In this document: one piece after another, positions 1 to 6,930 of the stretch | How the letters are laid out: every line of letters begins with the position of its first letter | Numbering within the stretch: the first letter of the stretch is position 1 | Source of the DNA: Bacteroidota bacterium | GTDB taxonomy: Bacteria; Bacteroidota; Bacteroidia; Bacteroidales; CAIWKO01 | Assembly: GCA_037133915.1 (NCBI GenBank) | Contig: JBAXND010000035.1 | Location: forward strand, 1 to 45,067 | Length of the DNA: 45,067 nucleotides | Reading direction: 5' to 3' | Program-made: the position numbers and the translations under genes | The notes under the pieces: model-generated | Database searches by the model: none | The model's input: the letters and a program-made list of their open reading frames with translations, nothing else | What the model was told of the DNA's origin: nothing

Positions 1-78
1 GACTATCTCCGGGAGTGTTCACAGGTATATCGGAGTATGTTGTTGACTATCTCCGAAAGTGTTCACAGGTATATCGGA
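1..78. repeat. Two direct copies of a 34-bp motif at the window edge
   Basis: A 34-bp unit beginning GACTATCTCCG and ending ATATCGGA occurs at 1-34 and 45-78 with two mismatches and a 10-bp spacer. Each copy has weak internal dyad symmetry (CTCCG near one side, CGGA at the other, GTGTTCAC in the middle). Tandem protein-binding sites of this size are found at the ends of some insertion sequences, for example the IS21 family, so this may be the end of an element lying outside the window. No transposase is visible, so that reading is inference. Confidence 0.6.
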
Positions 79-86
79 AGTTCCTC

Positions 87-128
87 AATTAAAAATTAAA
101 AATTAATAATTGAATAATTACCAATTAA
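87..128. repeat. Period-7 AT-rich array over the 3' end of the PNPOx-like gene
   Basis: Six consecutive 7-bp units can be laid out without gaps: AATTAAA twice, AATTAAT, AATTGAA, TAATTAC and CAATTAA. The last unit contains the stop codon of the minus-strand gene at 125-550. The array is degenerate in sequence but constant in period. It belongs to the set of heptad arrays described under findings. Confidence 0.6.
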
Positions 129-550
129 ATAGGGATTACACGTTTTCGTCCGATGGGATTGGTAATGCTCCAGGGAATGGCGATGCAGTTCACTATTCTG
201 AAAACGGCCATACTTTCAAATCCTGCGGCATCTATCCACGGCTGCATGAAAGGCCGGGCGGCGAGTATTTCTTTTTTTAGACCGAGGTCGTGGTCCAGAT
301 CTTCGAGGCTGCCGTTGACACGGATTTGTGTTTCGGGAGTGGCGAAGCAAATTTCAACAAGCGGATTCTTATTCAGCTGTTTGTATAATGATTTGGTCTT
401 TGCCGTACTGAAATAGATGCCGGTTTCATCGGCCCTGAACAGCATCAGCCCCCGAACATGCGGCTGTTCACCTTCTGCAGTAGCCAGAAAGAACACGGGA
501 TGCTCATTGATAAACTGCAAAATAGCTTCTTTCGTAAGCGGATAACTCAT
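125..550 (-). CDS. Pyridoxamine 5'-phosphate oxidase-like flavin-binding protein
   Basis: This 141-residue protein resembles the short split-barrel proteins of the pyridoxamine 5'-phosphate oxidase (PNPOx) superfamily. Visible signs are an N-terminal helix, then PVFFLATAEGEQPHVRG (about residues 18-34), the pattern in which the first barrel strands and the flavin-phosphate Arg usually lie, and a second strand pair near IYFSTAKTKSLYKQL. Members bind FMN, F420 or heme, and this length says nothing about substrate. True PdxH is longer, so vitamin B6 synthesis should not be assumed. The ATG at 550 is the natural start. The gene stands alone, with repeat DNA on both sides, and its stop codon lies inside a period-7 array. 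Confidence 0.75.
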   Translation of the reverse strand: MSYPLTKEAILQFINEHPVFFLATAEGEQPHVRGLMLFRADETGIYFSTAKTKSLYKQLNKNPLVEICFATPETQIRVNGSLEDLDHDLGLKKEILAARPFMQPWIDAAGFESMAVFRIVNCIAIPWSITNPIGRKRVIPI

Positions 551-554
551 TTGG

Positions 555-610
555 AATTAATAATTAATAATGAAAAATGAAAAATGAACAATGAACAATG
601 AACAATGAAA
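555..610. repeat. Period-7 array (AATGAAA/AATGAAC)
   Basis: Eight contiguous 7-bp units run from 555: two AATTAAT, two AATGAAA, three AATGAAC and one AATGAAA. The array begins 4 bp upstream of the start codon of the minus-strand PNPOx-like gene, so it would form part of that gene's leader if transcription starts beyond it. Confidence 0.75.
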
Positions 611-640
611 AATGTTGGTGTCTGCATATATTATTTAACC

Positions 641-860
641 CTTGACTTACGACTCACGACTCTCATCACTTGCGGCGCATGACACATCATCACATTTAAT
701 CATAATCATCCGTGCGCCGCCGATAATTAATCGTCTATTGGTGCTATTGACCTTAAACCCCTACGGGGTAATTTTATTCTACTACCCGGCTAATACCCCT
801 ACGGGGTAATTTTATTCTGACTCCTGACTATTTTATTCTGACTCCTGACTATTTTCTTCT
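641..860. repeat. Intergenic block of mixed short repeats
   Basis: The 376-bp gap between genes (551-926) holds no convincing ORF. Besides the neighbouring arrays it contains a short run with 7-bp period around GACT (641-661), a 24-bp direct repeat (ACCCCTACGGGGT followed by AATTTTATTCT) at 757-780 and 795-818 with the small palindrome CCCCTACGGGG, and a 21-bp tandem repeat at 819-839 and 840-860 (GACTCCTGACTATTTT then ATTCT or CTTCT). No promoter or RNA gene was recognised here. Confidence 0.65.
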
Positions 861-878
861 GACTTCTGACTCCTTTCT

Positions 879-934
879 TTTGACTTTTGACTTTCGACTT
901 TCGACTTTTGACTTTCGACTCACGACTTACAACT
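879..934. repeat. Period-7 array (TTTGACT/TTCGACT) over the 3' end of the acyltransferase gene
   Basis: Eight gapless 7-bp units: TTTGACT, TTTGACT, TTCGACT, TTCGACT, TTTGACT, TTCGACT, CACGACT and TACAACT. Read on the coding strand, the array begins with the final Lys-Leu codons of the acyltransferase, and its stop codon (927-929) spans the junction of two units. The array therefore supplies the C-terminus of the gene. Confidence 0.8.
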
Positions 935-1823
935 TCTTCAGTCCTGAAATATTGAAATCGCCATCAATAAACTTACCTATTTTCTGCAGGCTTTCTCCGG
1001 CACCGCATTCTATAAAATCGTGAATACCTGTTTCGAGCATGTATTTAAACGTTTTGTGCCAGTTGATGCGGTTACTGATATTGCGTACTACTTCTGCCGA
1101 AAGCTGTTCAGGCTCCATGATAATTTGCTGATTAATCAGTGAAATCAGCGAGTAGCAGGAGCGGCTGAATTCAATAGGCTCCATCTGTTTTTGCAATGCT
1201 GCGGAAGCTGTGCGAATATAATCGGAATGGTAAGGGTGAGCCACATTCATCATGCGTGTCTGCAAGGCACCTTCTTCTTTTGCCAGCAGCAGGGCGGTTT
1301 CAACGTCCTGTTTCATTCCTGACAGCACAAAGGAAACGCTGCTGTTGAGGTTGGTGAGCCGGCAATCCAGCTGATTCAGTGTGATGATTTTTTCAATATC
1401 GTTTTCTTCAAGTCCGCCGATGACGCCCATTCCAAAGGATTTTGATTCGGCCGCTTCGTGAATACAACGGTATGCAAGAGTAATGATATGCAATCCCGAT
1501 TCAAACGTAAGTGCGCGGTTGTGATAAAGCGCCGCGTACAATCCCATGCTGTAACCGGCTGTCATGGCAGGTTTTTGTCCGTTTTTGTGAAGAATATCGG
1601 AAACGGCACATGCCATTATGTAGGTGATATACTGTGATTTCAGTTCGTCGTCAAGGAAATTGCCGGAAGCTATATTAAAGGACGTAAGGTCGCTGCCGGT
1701 AATAGCGGAAGCCGACTTCAGCAGACCGGTAAAATCTGTTCCATGCTTCGTAATTGCATCAATTTCATACCCTTTGTATTCGGGAACAAAGGCGGGAAAT
1801 ATATGTGCAACGGGCTTTTCCAT
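927..1823 (-). CDS. Malonyl-CoA:ACP acyltransferase-like protein (FabD family)
   Basis: This 298-residue protein has the FabD/PKS acyltransferase layout. The nucleophile elbow reads GYSMG with Ser92 (usual form GHSxG), an Arg follows at 119 (AYRC), and the catalytic His is probably His199 in HPYHSDY. The family loads malonyl or other acyl groups from CoA onto the phosphopantetheine arm of an ACP. The Tyr in place of His in the elbow and the co-transcribed dedicated ACP and KAS suggest a cassette-specific enzyme rather than the housekeeping FabD. The start ATG follows the upstream phosphopantetheinyl transferase stop codon directly (TAAATG), so translation is probably coupled. Acyl specificity cannot be read from the sequence. 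Confidence 0.8.
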   Translation of the reverse strand: MEKPVAHIFPAFVPEYKGYEIDAITKHGTDFTGLLKSASAITGSDLTSFNIASGNFLDDELKSQYITYIMACAVSDILHKNGQKPAMTAGYSMGLYAALYHNRALTFESGLHIITLAYRCIHEAAESKSFGMGVIGGLEENDIEKIITLNQLDCRLTNLNSSVSFVLSGMKQDVETALLLAKEEGALQTRMMNVAHPYHSDYIRTASAALQKQMEPIEFSRSCYSLISLINQQIIMEPEQLSAEVVRNISNRINWHKTFKYMLETGIHDFIECGAGESLQKIGKFIDGDFNISGLKKL

Positions 1824-2255
1824 TTATCCTGAAATAATAATTGTAAGGGTGGCGTGGTCGTCGTCCACATCAAAAATATGCATTATTTTTTTACCGCCCA
1901 ATGCCAGGAACTGCTCATGTGCCTTATTTGAAAAATGCACCACTGCCTTGTCTTCGCTCAAGGCATCATCAAACAGCAATTCTATATCCTGCCATTGCAC
2001 TTCGCTGTTGCGCCATCCTTTGCCCAATGCTTTGAACGAAGCTTCCTTGCAGCAAAATCCCAGGGTGAAACGTTCAGCCGAATTGCGCTGTAAGTTCCTG
2101 CGGATTTCTTCCCGTGTAAATACGTCGATGATGAGCGGATGGATTCCCGATTGGTGAGTCAGGAATTTTCTGAACCTGTTGCAATCCTCAATGTCTATGC
2201 CGCAGCTGAGTGCGTTTTCAGGTATAGGTTCTATGGGGTTGGACTGAGAGCTGAT
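1824..2255 (-). CDS. 4'-phosphopantetheinyl transferase (holo-ACP synthase), non-standard start
   Basis: An uninterrupted frame encodes GIDIEDCNRF, the metal-binding motif of phosphopantetheinyl transferases, followed about 45 residues later by CCKEASFKALGKGW, the KEAxxKALG signature. The enzyme transfers phosphopantetheine from CoA to the conserved Ser of an ACP, here presumably the adjacent ACP. The frame is open from the TAA at 2271-2273 but has no ATG, GTG or TTG upstream of the first motif. The only conventional candidate, a TTG at 2027, lies after both the metal-binding motif and the Glu of KEA, so it would give an inactive fragment. I placed the 5' end at the ATC at 2255, just after the ACP stop codon. 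ATA at 2234 or a frameshift from the ACP gene are alternatives. Function is confident; the start is not. Confidence 0.75.
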   Translation of the reverse strand: MSSQSNPIEPIPENALSCGIDIEDCNRFRKFLTHQSGIHPLIIDVFTREEIRRNLQRNSAERFTLGFCCKEASFKALGKGWRNSEVQWQDIELLFDDALSEDKAVVHFSNKAHEQFLALGGKKIMHIFDVDDDHATLTIIISG

Positions 2256-2256
2256 G

Positions 2257-2562
2257 TTATTCGATTTCTGTTATGCGGTTCTCGTGTTCAATGATAAGCA
2301 TGGTCATATCAATGAGCTGACCAATAGTTTCAACGGGATGTTTCACCACGTATTTGCCTATCGTTTTGAGTTCAATATCAAGGGTGTATTTTTTCTTGAA
2401 TACCTCGATCAGTTCCAGAAACATCAGTGAATCACCATCAATATCACGAATAATATTTGTATGGTCATTGATTCTGGACGCGTCAACTTCACATTCTTCA
2501 ATAAAGAAATTGTAAACCGTTTCGGTAACCTCGGTTCGTGTATTTTCAGAAATTTTTGCCAT
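2257..2562 (-). CDS. Acyl carrier protein
   Basis: This 101-residue protein carries the phosphopantetheine attachment motif GDSLMFLEL with Ser45, in a four-helix ACP context. It differs from housekeeping AcpP, whose motif is usually GADSLDTVEL, and it has a longer C-terminal tail. It is encoded between a KAS and a phosphopantetheinyl transferase, so it is probably the dedicated carrier of this cassette. The gap to the upstream KAS stop is 33 bp. Its stop codon is followed within one base by the likely beginning of the transferase frame. Confidence 0.9.
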   Translation of the reverse strand: MAKISENTRTEVTETVYNFFIEECEVDASRINDHTNIIRDIDGDSLMFLELIEVFKKKYTLDIELKTIGKYVVKHPVETIGQLIDMTMLIIEHENRITEIE

Positions 2563-2595
2563 TTTTAATCCTTTTTGATAATCGCGGCAGCAAAT

Positions 2596-3810
2596 TTACA
2601 CATATTTTTTTACAACCACCACTGCATTATGCCCACCGAAGGCGAAGGAGTTTGATAATGCGCATTTTATGTCCTTTTCACGGGCGGTATTGGGGACATA
2701 ATCCAGGTCAAGTTCGGGGTCGGGTTCATCATAATTAATAGTAGGGGTAAGGATGCCCGTTTTCAGACTCATGATGGTGACAATAAGCTCAATAACGCCT
2801 GCCGCTCCGATGGTATGACCTATCATGGATTTGGTGGACGACACAGGTATTTTATAAGCACCTTCGCCGAACACTCTTTTGATGGCCATGGTTTCGTAGC
2901 GGTCGTTGAGAGTGGTGGAAGTGCCGTGTGCGTTGATGTAATCCACCTCATCTTTTGAAATACCGGCGTTGTTCAGAGCTTTTTCAATGGTGAGTGCAAT
3001 GCCTTCACCGTCTTTCATCGGTGCCATGATGTTATACCCTTCGCTGGTGGTGGCATAGCCTTTTATCTCGGCATGTATTTCGGCATTCCGCTTCAGGGCT
3101 GATTCTTCAGATTCAAGAATGATGATGCCGGCTCCTTCACCAATAACAAATCCGTCGCGGTTTTTCGTAAATGGTTTGCTGGCTTTGGGATTGTCGTTTT
3201 CTGCCGACAGCGCGTATATTTCATTAAAACCTTCAATTTCTTCTTTATTGATGATGCTGTCGGCGCCGCCAACAATCACAATATCTGCCATCCCGTGACG
3301 AATCATGTCGTAACCGAGTCCGAGTGCGTATGCCGATGATGCGCATGCCGACGAAACCGTGAAATTCGGTCCGGCGAGTTTATATTCCAGTGATATCCAT
3401 GCCGACATGGCGTTGGCCATACTTTTCAAAACGCGGTTCTGGGGTGTGGTGCCTTTTTCGGAGCTTGTATTGGCTGTACTGACAACACCCAGTATCACAC
3501 TGCAGCGGTTGCGGTCCGTTTCTTCAAAATTAATCCCGCTTGCAGCAACAGCCTGTTTGGCGCACACATAACACATTTTGGTGACGCGTGTCATCTGGTC
3601 GGCGGCTCTTTTCTTGATGTGTTTAGGCCACAATTCGTCAAATCCGGCGGGTACTTCGGCTGCAATGCGCGTCTGGTTGCCCGATGCATCGAACAATGTA
3701 ATGTTACCTACACCGCTTTTGCCCTGTACCAGATTTGCCCAGTTTGTTTCCAGATCCAGACCCAGTGAGCTGATTATGCTCATGCCCGTTACAACAACTT
3801 TTCGTTCCAT
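2596..3810 (-). CDS. 3-oxoacyl-ACP synthase (KAS II / FabF family)
   Basis: This 404-residue condensing enzyme has the full thiolase-fold triad: Cys156 in SSACASSAY, His295 in NAHGTSTTLND and His332 in GHTIGAAG, with Lys327 just before. It catalyses decarboxylative Claisen condensation of an acyl primer with malonyl-ACP. The length matches FabF. It heads a four-gene operon with ACP, phosphopantetheinyl transferase and acyltransferase, which favours a dedicated role in a secondary lipid or polyketide-like product over housekeeping fatty acid synthesis. There is no chain-length factor and no ketoreductase or dehydratase nearby. The chemistry beyond condensation must come from elsewhere or from the upstream dehydrogenase. 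Confidence 0.88.
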   Translation of the reverse strand: MERKVVVTGMSIISSLGLDLETNWANLVQGKSGVGNITLFDASGNQTRIAAEVPAGFDELWPKHIKKRAADQMTRVTKMCYVCAKQAVAASGINFEETDRNRCSVILGVVSTANTSSEKGTTPQNRVLKSMANAMSAWISLEYKLAGPNFTVSSACASSAYALGLGYDMIRHGMADIVIVGGADSIINKEEIEGFNEIYALSAENDNPKASKPFTKNRDGFVIGEGAGIIILESEESALKRNAEIHAEIKGYATTSEGYNIMAPMKDGEGIALTIEKALNNAGISKDEVDYINAHGTSTTLNDRYETMAIKRVFGEGAYKIPVSSTKSMIGHTIGAAGVIELIVTIMSLKTGILTPTINYDEPDPELDLDYVPNTAREKDIKCALSNSFAFGGHNAVVVVKKYV

Positions 3811-3850
3811 CAGAATTGTGACATGTAATTATAGAGAATACTAATAAGTA

Positions 3851-3858
3851 CAAAGATA
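3851..3858 (-). promoter_or_regulatory. Bacteroidota -7 element for the KAS operon
   Basis: The minus strand reads TATCTTTG, a match to the Bacteroidota -7 consensus TAnnTTTG, 40 bp upstream of the KAS start codon. No good -33 TTG was found at the usual distance. It lies only 8 bp from the long heptad array, which would sit just upstream of the promoter. Confidence 0.45.
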
Positions 3859-3866
3859 TAAAAGAT

Positions 3867-3994
3867 AGTCGTAAGTCGAAAGTCGTAAGTCGAAAAGTCA
3901 AAAGTCGAAAGTCGAAAGTCAAAAGTCAAAAGTCGAAAAGTCAAAAAGTCAAAAAGTCAAAAAGTCAAAAGTCGAAAAGTCGAAAGTCAAAAAA
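3867..3994. repeat. Long AGTCGAA/AGTCAAA array with 7- to 8-bp units
   Basis: About 17 tandem units of the form AGTCGTA, AGTCGAA or AGTCAAA, some with an extra A, fill most of the gap between the dehydrogenase and KAS genes. The motif is the reverse complement of the GACTTTC family at 879-934 and 28067-28157, so this copy is inverted relative to them. It encodes nothing. Confidence 0.85.
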
Positions 3995-3996
3995 CT

Positions 3997-4031
3997 GTTC
4001 ACTATTCACTGTTCACTATTCACTATTACCT
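3997..4031. repeat. Period-7 array (GTTCACT/ATTCACT) spanning a stop codon
   Basis: Five gapless units (GTTCACT, ATTCACT, GTTCACT, ATTCACT, ATTACCT) cross the 3' end of the dehydrogenase gene. On the coding strand the array encodes the final Asn-Ser-Glu and the TAG stop (4016-4018). Confidence 0.75.
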
Positions 4032-5077
4032 GAAAAAGGTCCTTTGTCGGCTCCGGTATATTCCATCAGTGCTTCGTTGAGTTTGAGTAGTTCGGTTCCG
4101 GTTTTCTGTGCCATTGCCATGGCTGCATTTTTATAGCTGGCTTCAAGAAGTCCTATGCATATCTGCACGTTTTCGTCTGCCGGATTTATTTCAACCTCTG
4201 TATTATCAGGATTCTGATAATTATAGAAACCGATGCCTGTTTTTATTCCGAGTAAATGGTCGCTTACCATTCGCTGCAGCAGGTTTTGCATCGGGATAAG
4301 AAATCCGGGTTCTGCCTCAAATTCCGCATAATTGTTAACGGACGACAGCATGACGTCATTTCCGACCTGGTCGAAAAATGAAAATATCCCACATGGAAAC
4401 ACGAACTTTTTTACAATGGCATCAACCTCCCGGAATTCCATGATGGCTTCTTCCACCAGCCTGCATGCCTCAGCCTGAACCGGCAAAAATATACGGTTCA
4501 GCATGAAGGCATGTTCTTCATCAAGTTCAAAAATGTTGCGGCCGATTCGTGTGAGAAAATTGCGTAAAATTATTTTTGTGTTTTCGGAAGTGTGTTCCGT
4601 AACTATTAATTCTGCGGCTGTTTTGAATGCAAGTGGATAGAAGAAATGCATGCCTGCAAAAGTGGTTTTCCTGTTTGCCGATGGCACAAGTATCGATGGA
4701 CGAATGGATGAACTGTTGCTGGTAATTATACAACCCGCTGAAACGATTTTGTCAATCTGCGCGAGGAGGTTTTTTTTCTCGTCCCGATGTTCGGGAATGC
4801 TTTCTATAATCAGGTCACAGTCGGAAAATATTGCCGCGTCGCAGCTGATGAGGGTCGACTTCAGTTTAAGCTCATAGGCGGCATCACTGAGCATTCCTGT
4901 TTTCTTCTGACGTGCAATACGTTTTAGGAAGCAGGCTTCGGCGGCCGTTTGTTCAGTTTCGCCTTTGCAGAGCCAGCGGAGTTCAAACCCGTGTCCGTCG
5001 AGGAACAGAAAAATATCCGTACCCATCCGTCCACTTCCGGCAATGCCGATTCTTTTTATATTGGCTGCATCCGACAT
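4016..5077 (-). CDS. 3-hydroxyacyl-CoA dehydrogenase family protein
   Basis: The protein (353 residues from the ATG at 5077; an in-frame TTG lies 15 bp further out) begins with a Rossmann fold, IGIAGSGRMG, with the glycine loop at 14-19. It keeps the catalytic pair His144 (HFFYP) and Glu156 (AELI), with Asn/Ser near 121 in TSNSSS. The second domain starts near HAFMLNRIF. These enzymes oxidise 3-hydroxyacyl-CoA with NAD+ or run in reverse. There is no fused enoyl-CoA hydratase domain. The next genes downstream encode an acyl synthase cassette, so it may act as its reductive partner, although a repeat array and a separate promoter lie between them. Confidence 0.83.
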   Translation of the reverse strand: MSDAANIKRIGIAGSGRMGTDIFLFLDGHGFELRWLCKGETEQTAAEACFLKRIARQKKTGMLSDAAYELKLKSTLISCDAAIFSDCDLIIESIPEHRDEKKNLLAQIDKIVSAGCIITSNSSSIRPSILVPSANRKTTFAGMHFFYPLAFKTAAELIVTEHTSENTKIILRNFLTRIGRNIFELDEEHAFMLNRIFLPVQAEACRLVEEAIMEFREVDAIVKKFVFPCGIFSFFDQVGNDVMLSSVNNYAEFEAEPGFLIPMQNLLQRMVSDHLLGIKTGIGFYNYQNPDNTEVEINPADENVQICIGLLEASYKNAAMAMAQKTGTELLKLNEALMEYTGADKGPFSGNSE

Positions 5078-5120
5078 ATTCACCCTTGTCAATAATTTGC
5101 TGATTAGTTGTTGCTGAGCT

Positions 5121-6572
5121 TTATTGTTTGGTCATTTTCTGTAAAGAATCATTCGCATATAGCTTAAATAATTTCAGGTTCAGCTGCATGCTTGAATATT
5201 GTTTTGCAGGTTTTGTCGCATCATCGCGTAAAGCAAGATAATATTCATGCGGTACGCTTCCGGCATCTAAACTTATATTGTAATAACGCTCAAAGTAACC
5301 GTGAAGCGCCCAGTCCGGCCAAACTTCCTGAGAGATACTGACAGTAGAATTCCGCGGAACAATGTCAGCAATTGTCCTGATATCATTCAATTTTTCGGTA
5401 TCGCGTCCCGGCTTGTTTATTTGTGTAATATTATAAGCCAATACGCTTGTCAGCAGCAGTATTCCTGCAATATTCATAATTTTCAGGGCATTTCCTTTTT
5501 GGGGAAGTTTGCTGAACATTTGCTGTATCTGTGTCAGGCACAAAAATGCGAAGGCCAGTGCAAACCATGGATAGGCGGGGATAACGTAGAATCCGGATTG
5601 TTTCATGCTTACCATCAGCGGAAGTGAAGCCGATAATCCAACGAGTGTGAGGAACAATGATTTTTTCAGGTTTTGCCTGTTTAATCCGGCTGCTTTCCTG
5701 CGTCTGATAACTGAAGGTAATAGAATCATAATCAGCAATGCTATGCCGATGCCCAGTTCGCGAAACAGCCTTGGCAGGATGAAAAAACGAGAACTCACCG
5801 TGCCCGAATCATTGTAGGCTTTAATTATCTGCTGTTCCAGATATAAATTCATACTGAGCCAGGCCTGATGATTAATCGCGAATAGCAGTGAAAAAACCAA
5901 TATAAAAATGCCTGTGATATACAGCGAATACATCAGTGCTTTTATAAAACTGAAACGTCTGTATACAATCCAGTGCATGAAAACAGCCGCCAGCGGGAAC
6001 ATTGCCACGGGTCCTTTTGCCAGTACGGCGAAAAAAATCATAAGAGCAGCAATCGTAAAAAACAGTAAACGATTTTTTTCTTGCGAAATTCCTTTGATGA
6101 TAACTAATACGGCGGCAGTGGTAAAAATAGCCATGGTATTCTCAAGCATATTATTTCCGAGTCCCCACGAAATAACGGGAATACTGATCCAGAACAATAC
6201 GGGCAGCCATGAAAACGGCTGTGCATCCGTGTTTCCTTTGTTCAGTTCCTTCCATGTGCGTGTAATGAGCCATGCCACTGCAATTCCTGCGAGGAGGCAA
6301 TAAAGCCTTTCGGTATAAAAACCGTCACCAAAAAGTTTAAAAAATACTGCCTGTATCCAGAATACAAGAGGCGGGTGCTCATGAAAATCGCTGAACAGCG
6401 AATTGCTGAAGTGCAGGAACCACATCGAGCCCTTTCCATCCGCCAGATTCCGTGAAATTGAACTGTACATCAGTCCATCCATAAACATACCCTGACGCAG
6501 CAATACGGTAACTACAATTGCGCAGAATACGGATATCACCAAAAAACGAAACGGTTTGTGGATATTCCACAT
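5121..6572 (-). CDS. Membrane glycosyltransferase, GT39/ArnT-like
   Basis: This 483-residue polytopic protein has about 11-12 hydrophobic segments. The first periplasmic loop carries an Asp soon after helix 1 (GMFMDGLMY, Asp32) and a HEHPPLVFW motif at about 66-74, both typical of the GT-C dolichyl-phosphate-mannose/ArnT superfamily. Such enzymes move a sugar from a polyprenyl-phosphate carrier to a lipid or protein outside the membrane. A soluble tail of about 90 residues follows the last helix. The stop lies 43 bp before the dehydrogenase ATG, so the two may be co-transcribed. Donor and acceptor are unknown. Confidence 0.78.
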   Translation of the reverse strand: MWNIHKPFRFLVISVFCAIVVTVLLRQGMFMDGLMYSSISRNLADGKGSMWFLHFSNSLFSDFHEHPPLVFWIQAVFFKLFGDGFYTERLYCLLAGIAVAWLITRTWKELNKGNTDAQPFSWLPVLFWISIPVISWGLGNNMLENTMAIFTTAAVLVIIKGISQEKNRLLFFTIAALMIFFAVLAKGPVAMFPLAAVFMHWIVYRRFSFIKALMYSLYITGIFILVFSLLFAINHQAWLSMNLYLEQQIIKAYNDSGTVSSRFFILPRLFRELGIGIALLIMILLPSVIRRRKAAGLNRQNLKKSLFLTLVGLSASLPLMVSMKQSGFYVIPAYPWFALAFAFLCLTQIQQMFSKLPQKGNALKIMNIAGILLLTSVLAYNITQINKPGRDTEKLNDIRTIADIVPRNSTVSISQEVWPDWALHGYFERYYNISLDAGSVPHEYYLALRDDATKPAKQYSSMQLNLKLFKLYANDSLQKMTKQ

Positions 6573-6590
6573 AGCTCATGGACGTTAAAT

Positions 6591-6610
6591 GCTTTCACGC
6601 CGGTGAAAGC
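6591..6610. other. Inverted repeat downstream of the NifU-like gene
   Basis: GCTTTCAC and GTGAAAGC flank a four-base loop, a perfect 8-bp stem. It lies 35 bp beyond the stop of the minus-strand NifU-like gene. A smaller hairpin (GGGT/ACCC) sits between. There is no run of T after the stem on the minus strand, so it is not a typical intrinsic terminator, but it may stabilise or end the transcript. Confidence 0.5.
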
Positions 6611-6644
6611 TTATATTTTAGGGTCGTTTACCCTGCAAAACTCC

Positions 6645-6893
6645 TTATCCGAGGTTTGTTGCCTCAACGGATTTAATCTCGGGAATGGCTTTTTTAACAG
6701 CGGCTTCAACACCGTTTTTCAGCGTCATGATGCTCATCGGGCAGCTACGGCAGGCGCCCTGAAGCTCAACGTTCACCACATTCTCGTCGGTGAGTTCTAC
6801 AAATTTAATGTTTCCGCCATCAGCTTCGAGATACGGTCTGATCTGGTCAATAACACCCTGTACTTTCGTGATCAATTCTTCTTTAGTAGGCAT
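6645..6893 (-). CDS. NifU C-terminal-like (Nfu) Fe-S scaffold protein
   Basis: This 82-residue protein is a stand-alone Nfu domain. RPYLEADGGNIKFV at 19-32 is the family hallmark, and GACRSCPMS supplies the CxxC pair (Cys48, Cys51) that holds a [4Fe-4S] cluster in a dimer. Such proteins carry or donate Fe-S clusters. The gene lies 37 bp downstream of the Mrp/ApbC gene on the same strand, and both are cluster-handling factors, so an operon is likely. Confidence 0.9.
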   Translation of the reverse strand: MPTKEELITKVQGVIDQIRPYLEADGGNIKFVELTDENVVNVELQGACRSCPMSIMTLKNGVEAAVKKAIPEIKSVEATNLG

Positions 6894-6930
6894 CGGTTTA
6901 GTCGTTAAAAATTATTAATTGAAATTGATA

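Noticed and set aside
1824..2027. A stand-alone 67-residue protein starting at TTG 2027
   Set aside because: It is the C-terminal half of the phosphopantetheinyl transferase. The family motifs continue in frame upstream of the TTG.
1624..2157. A 177-residue plus-strand ORF
   Set aside because: It lies antisense across the acyltransferase and transferase genes, whose motifs are clear, and its own sequence has no recognisable domain.
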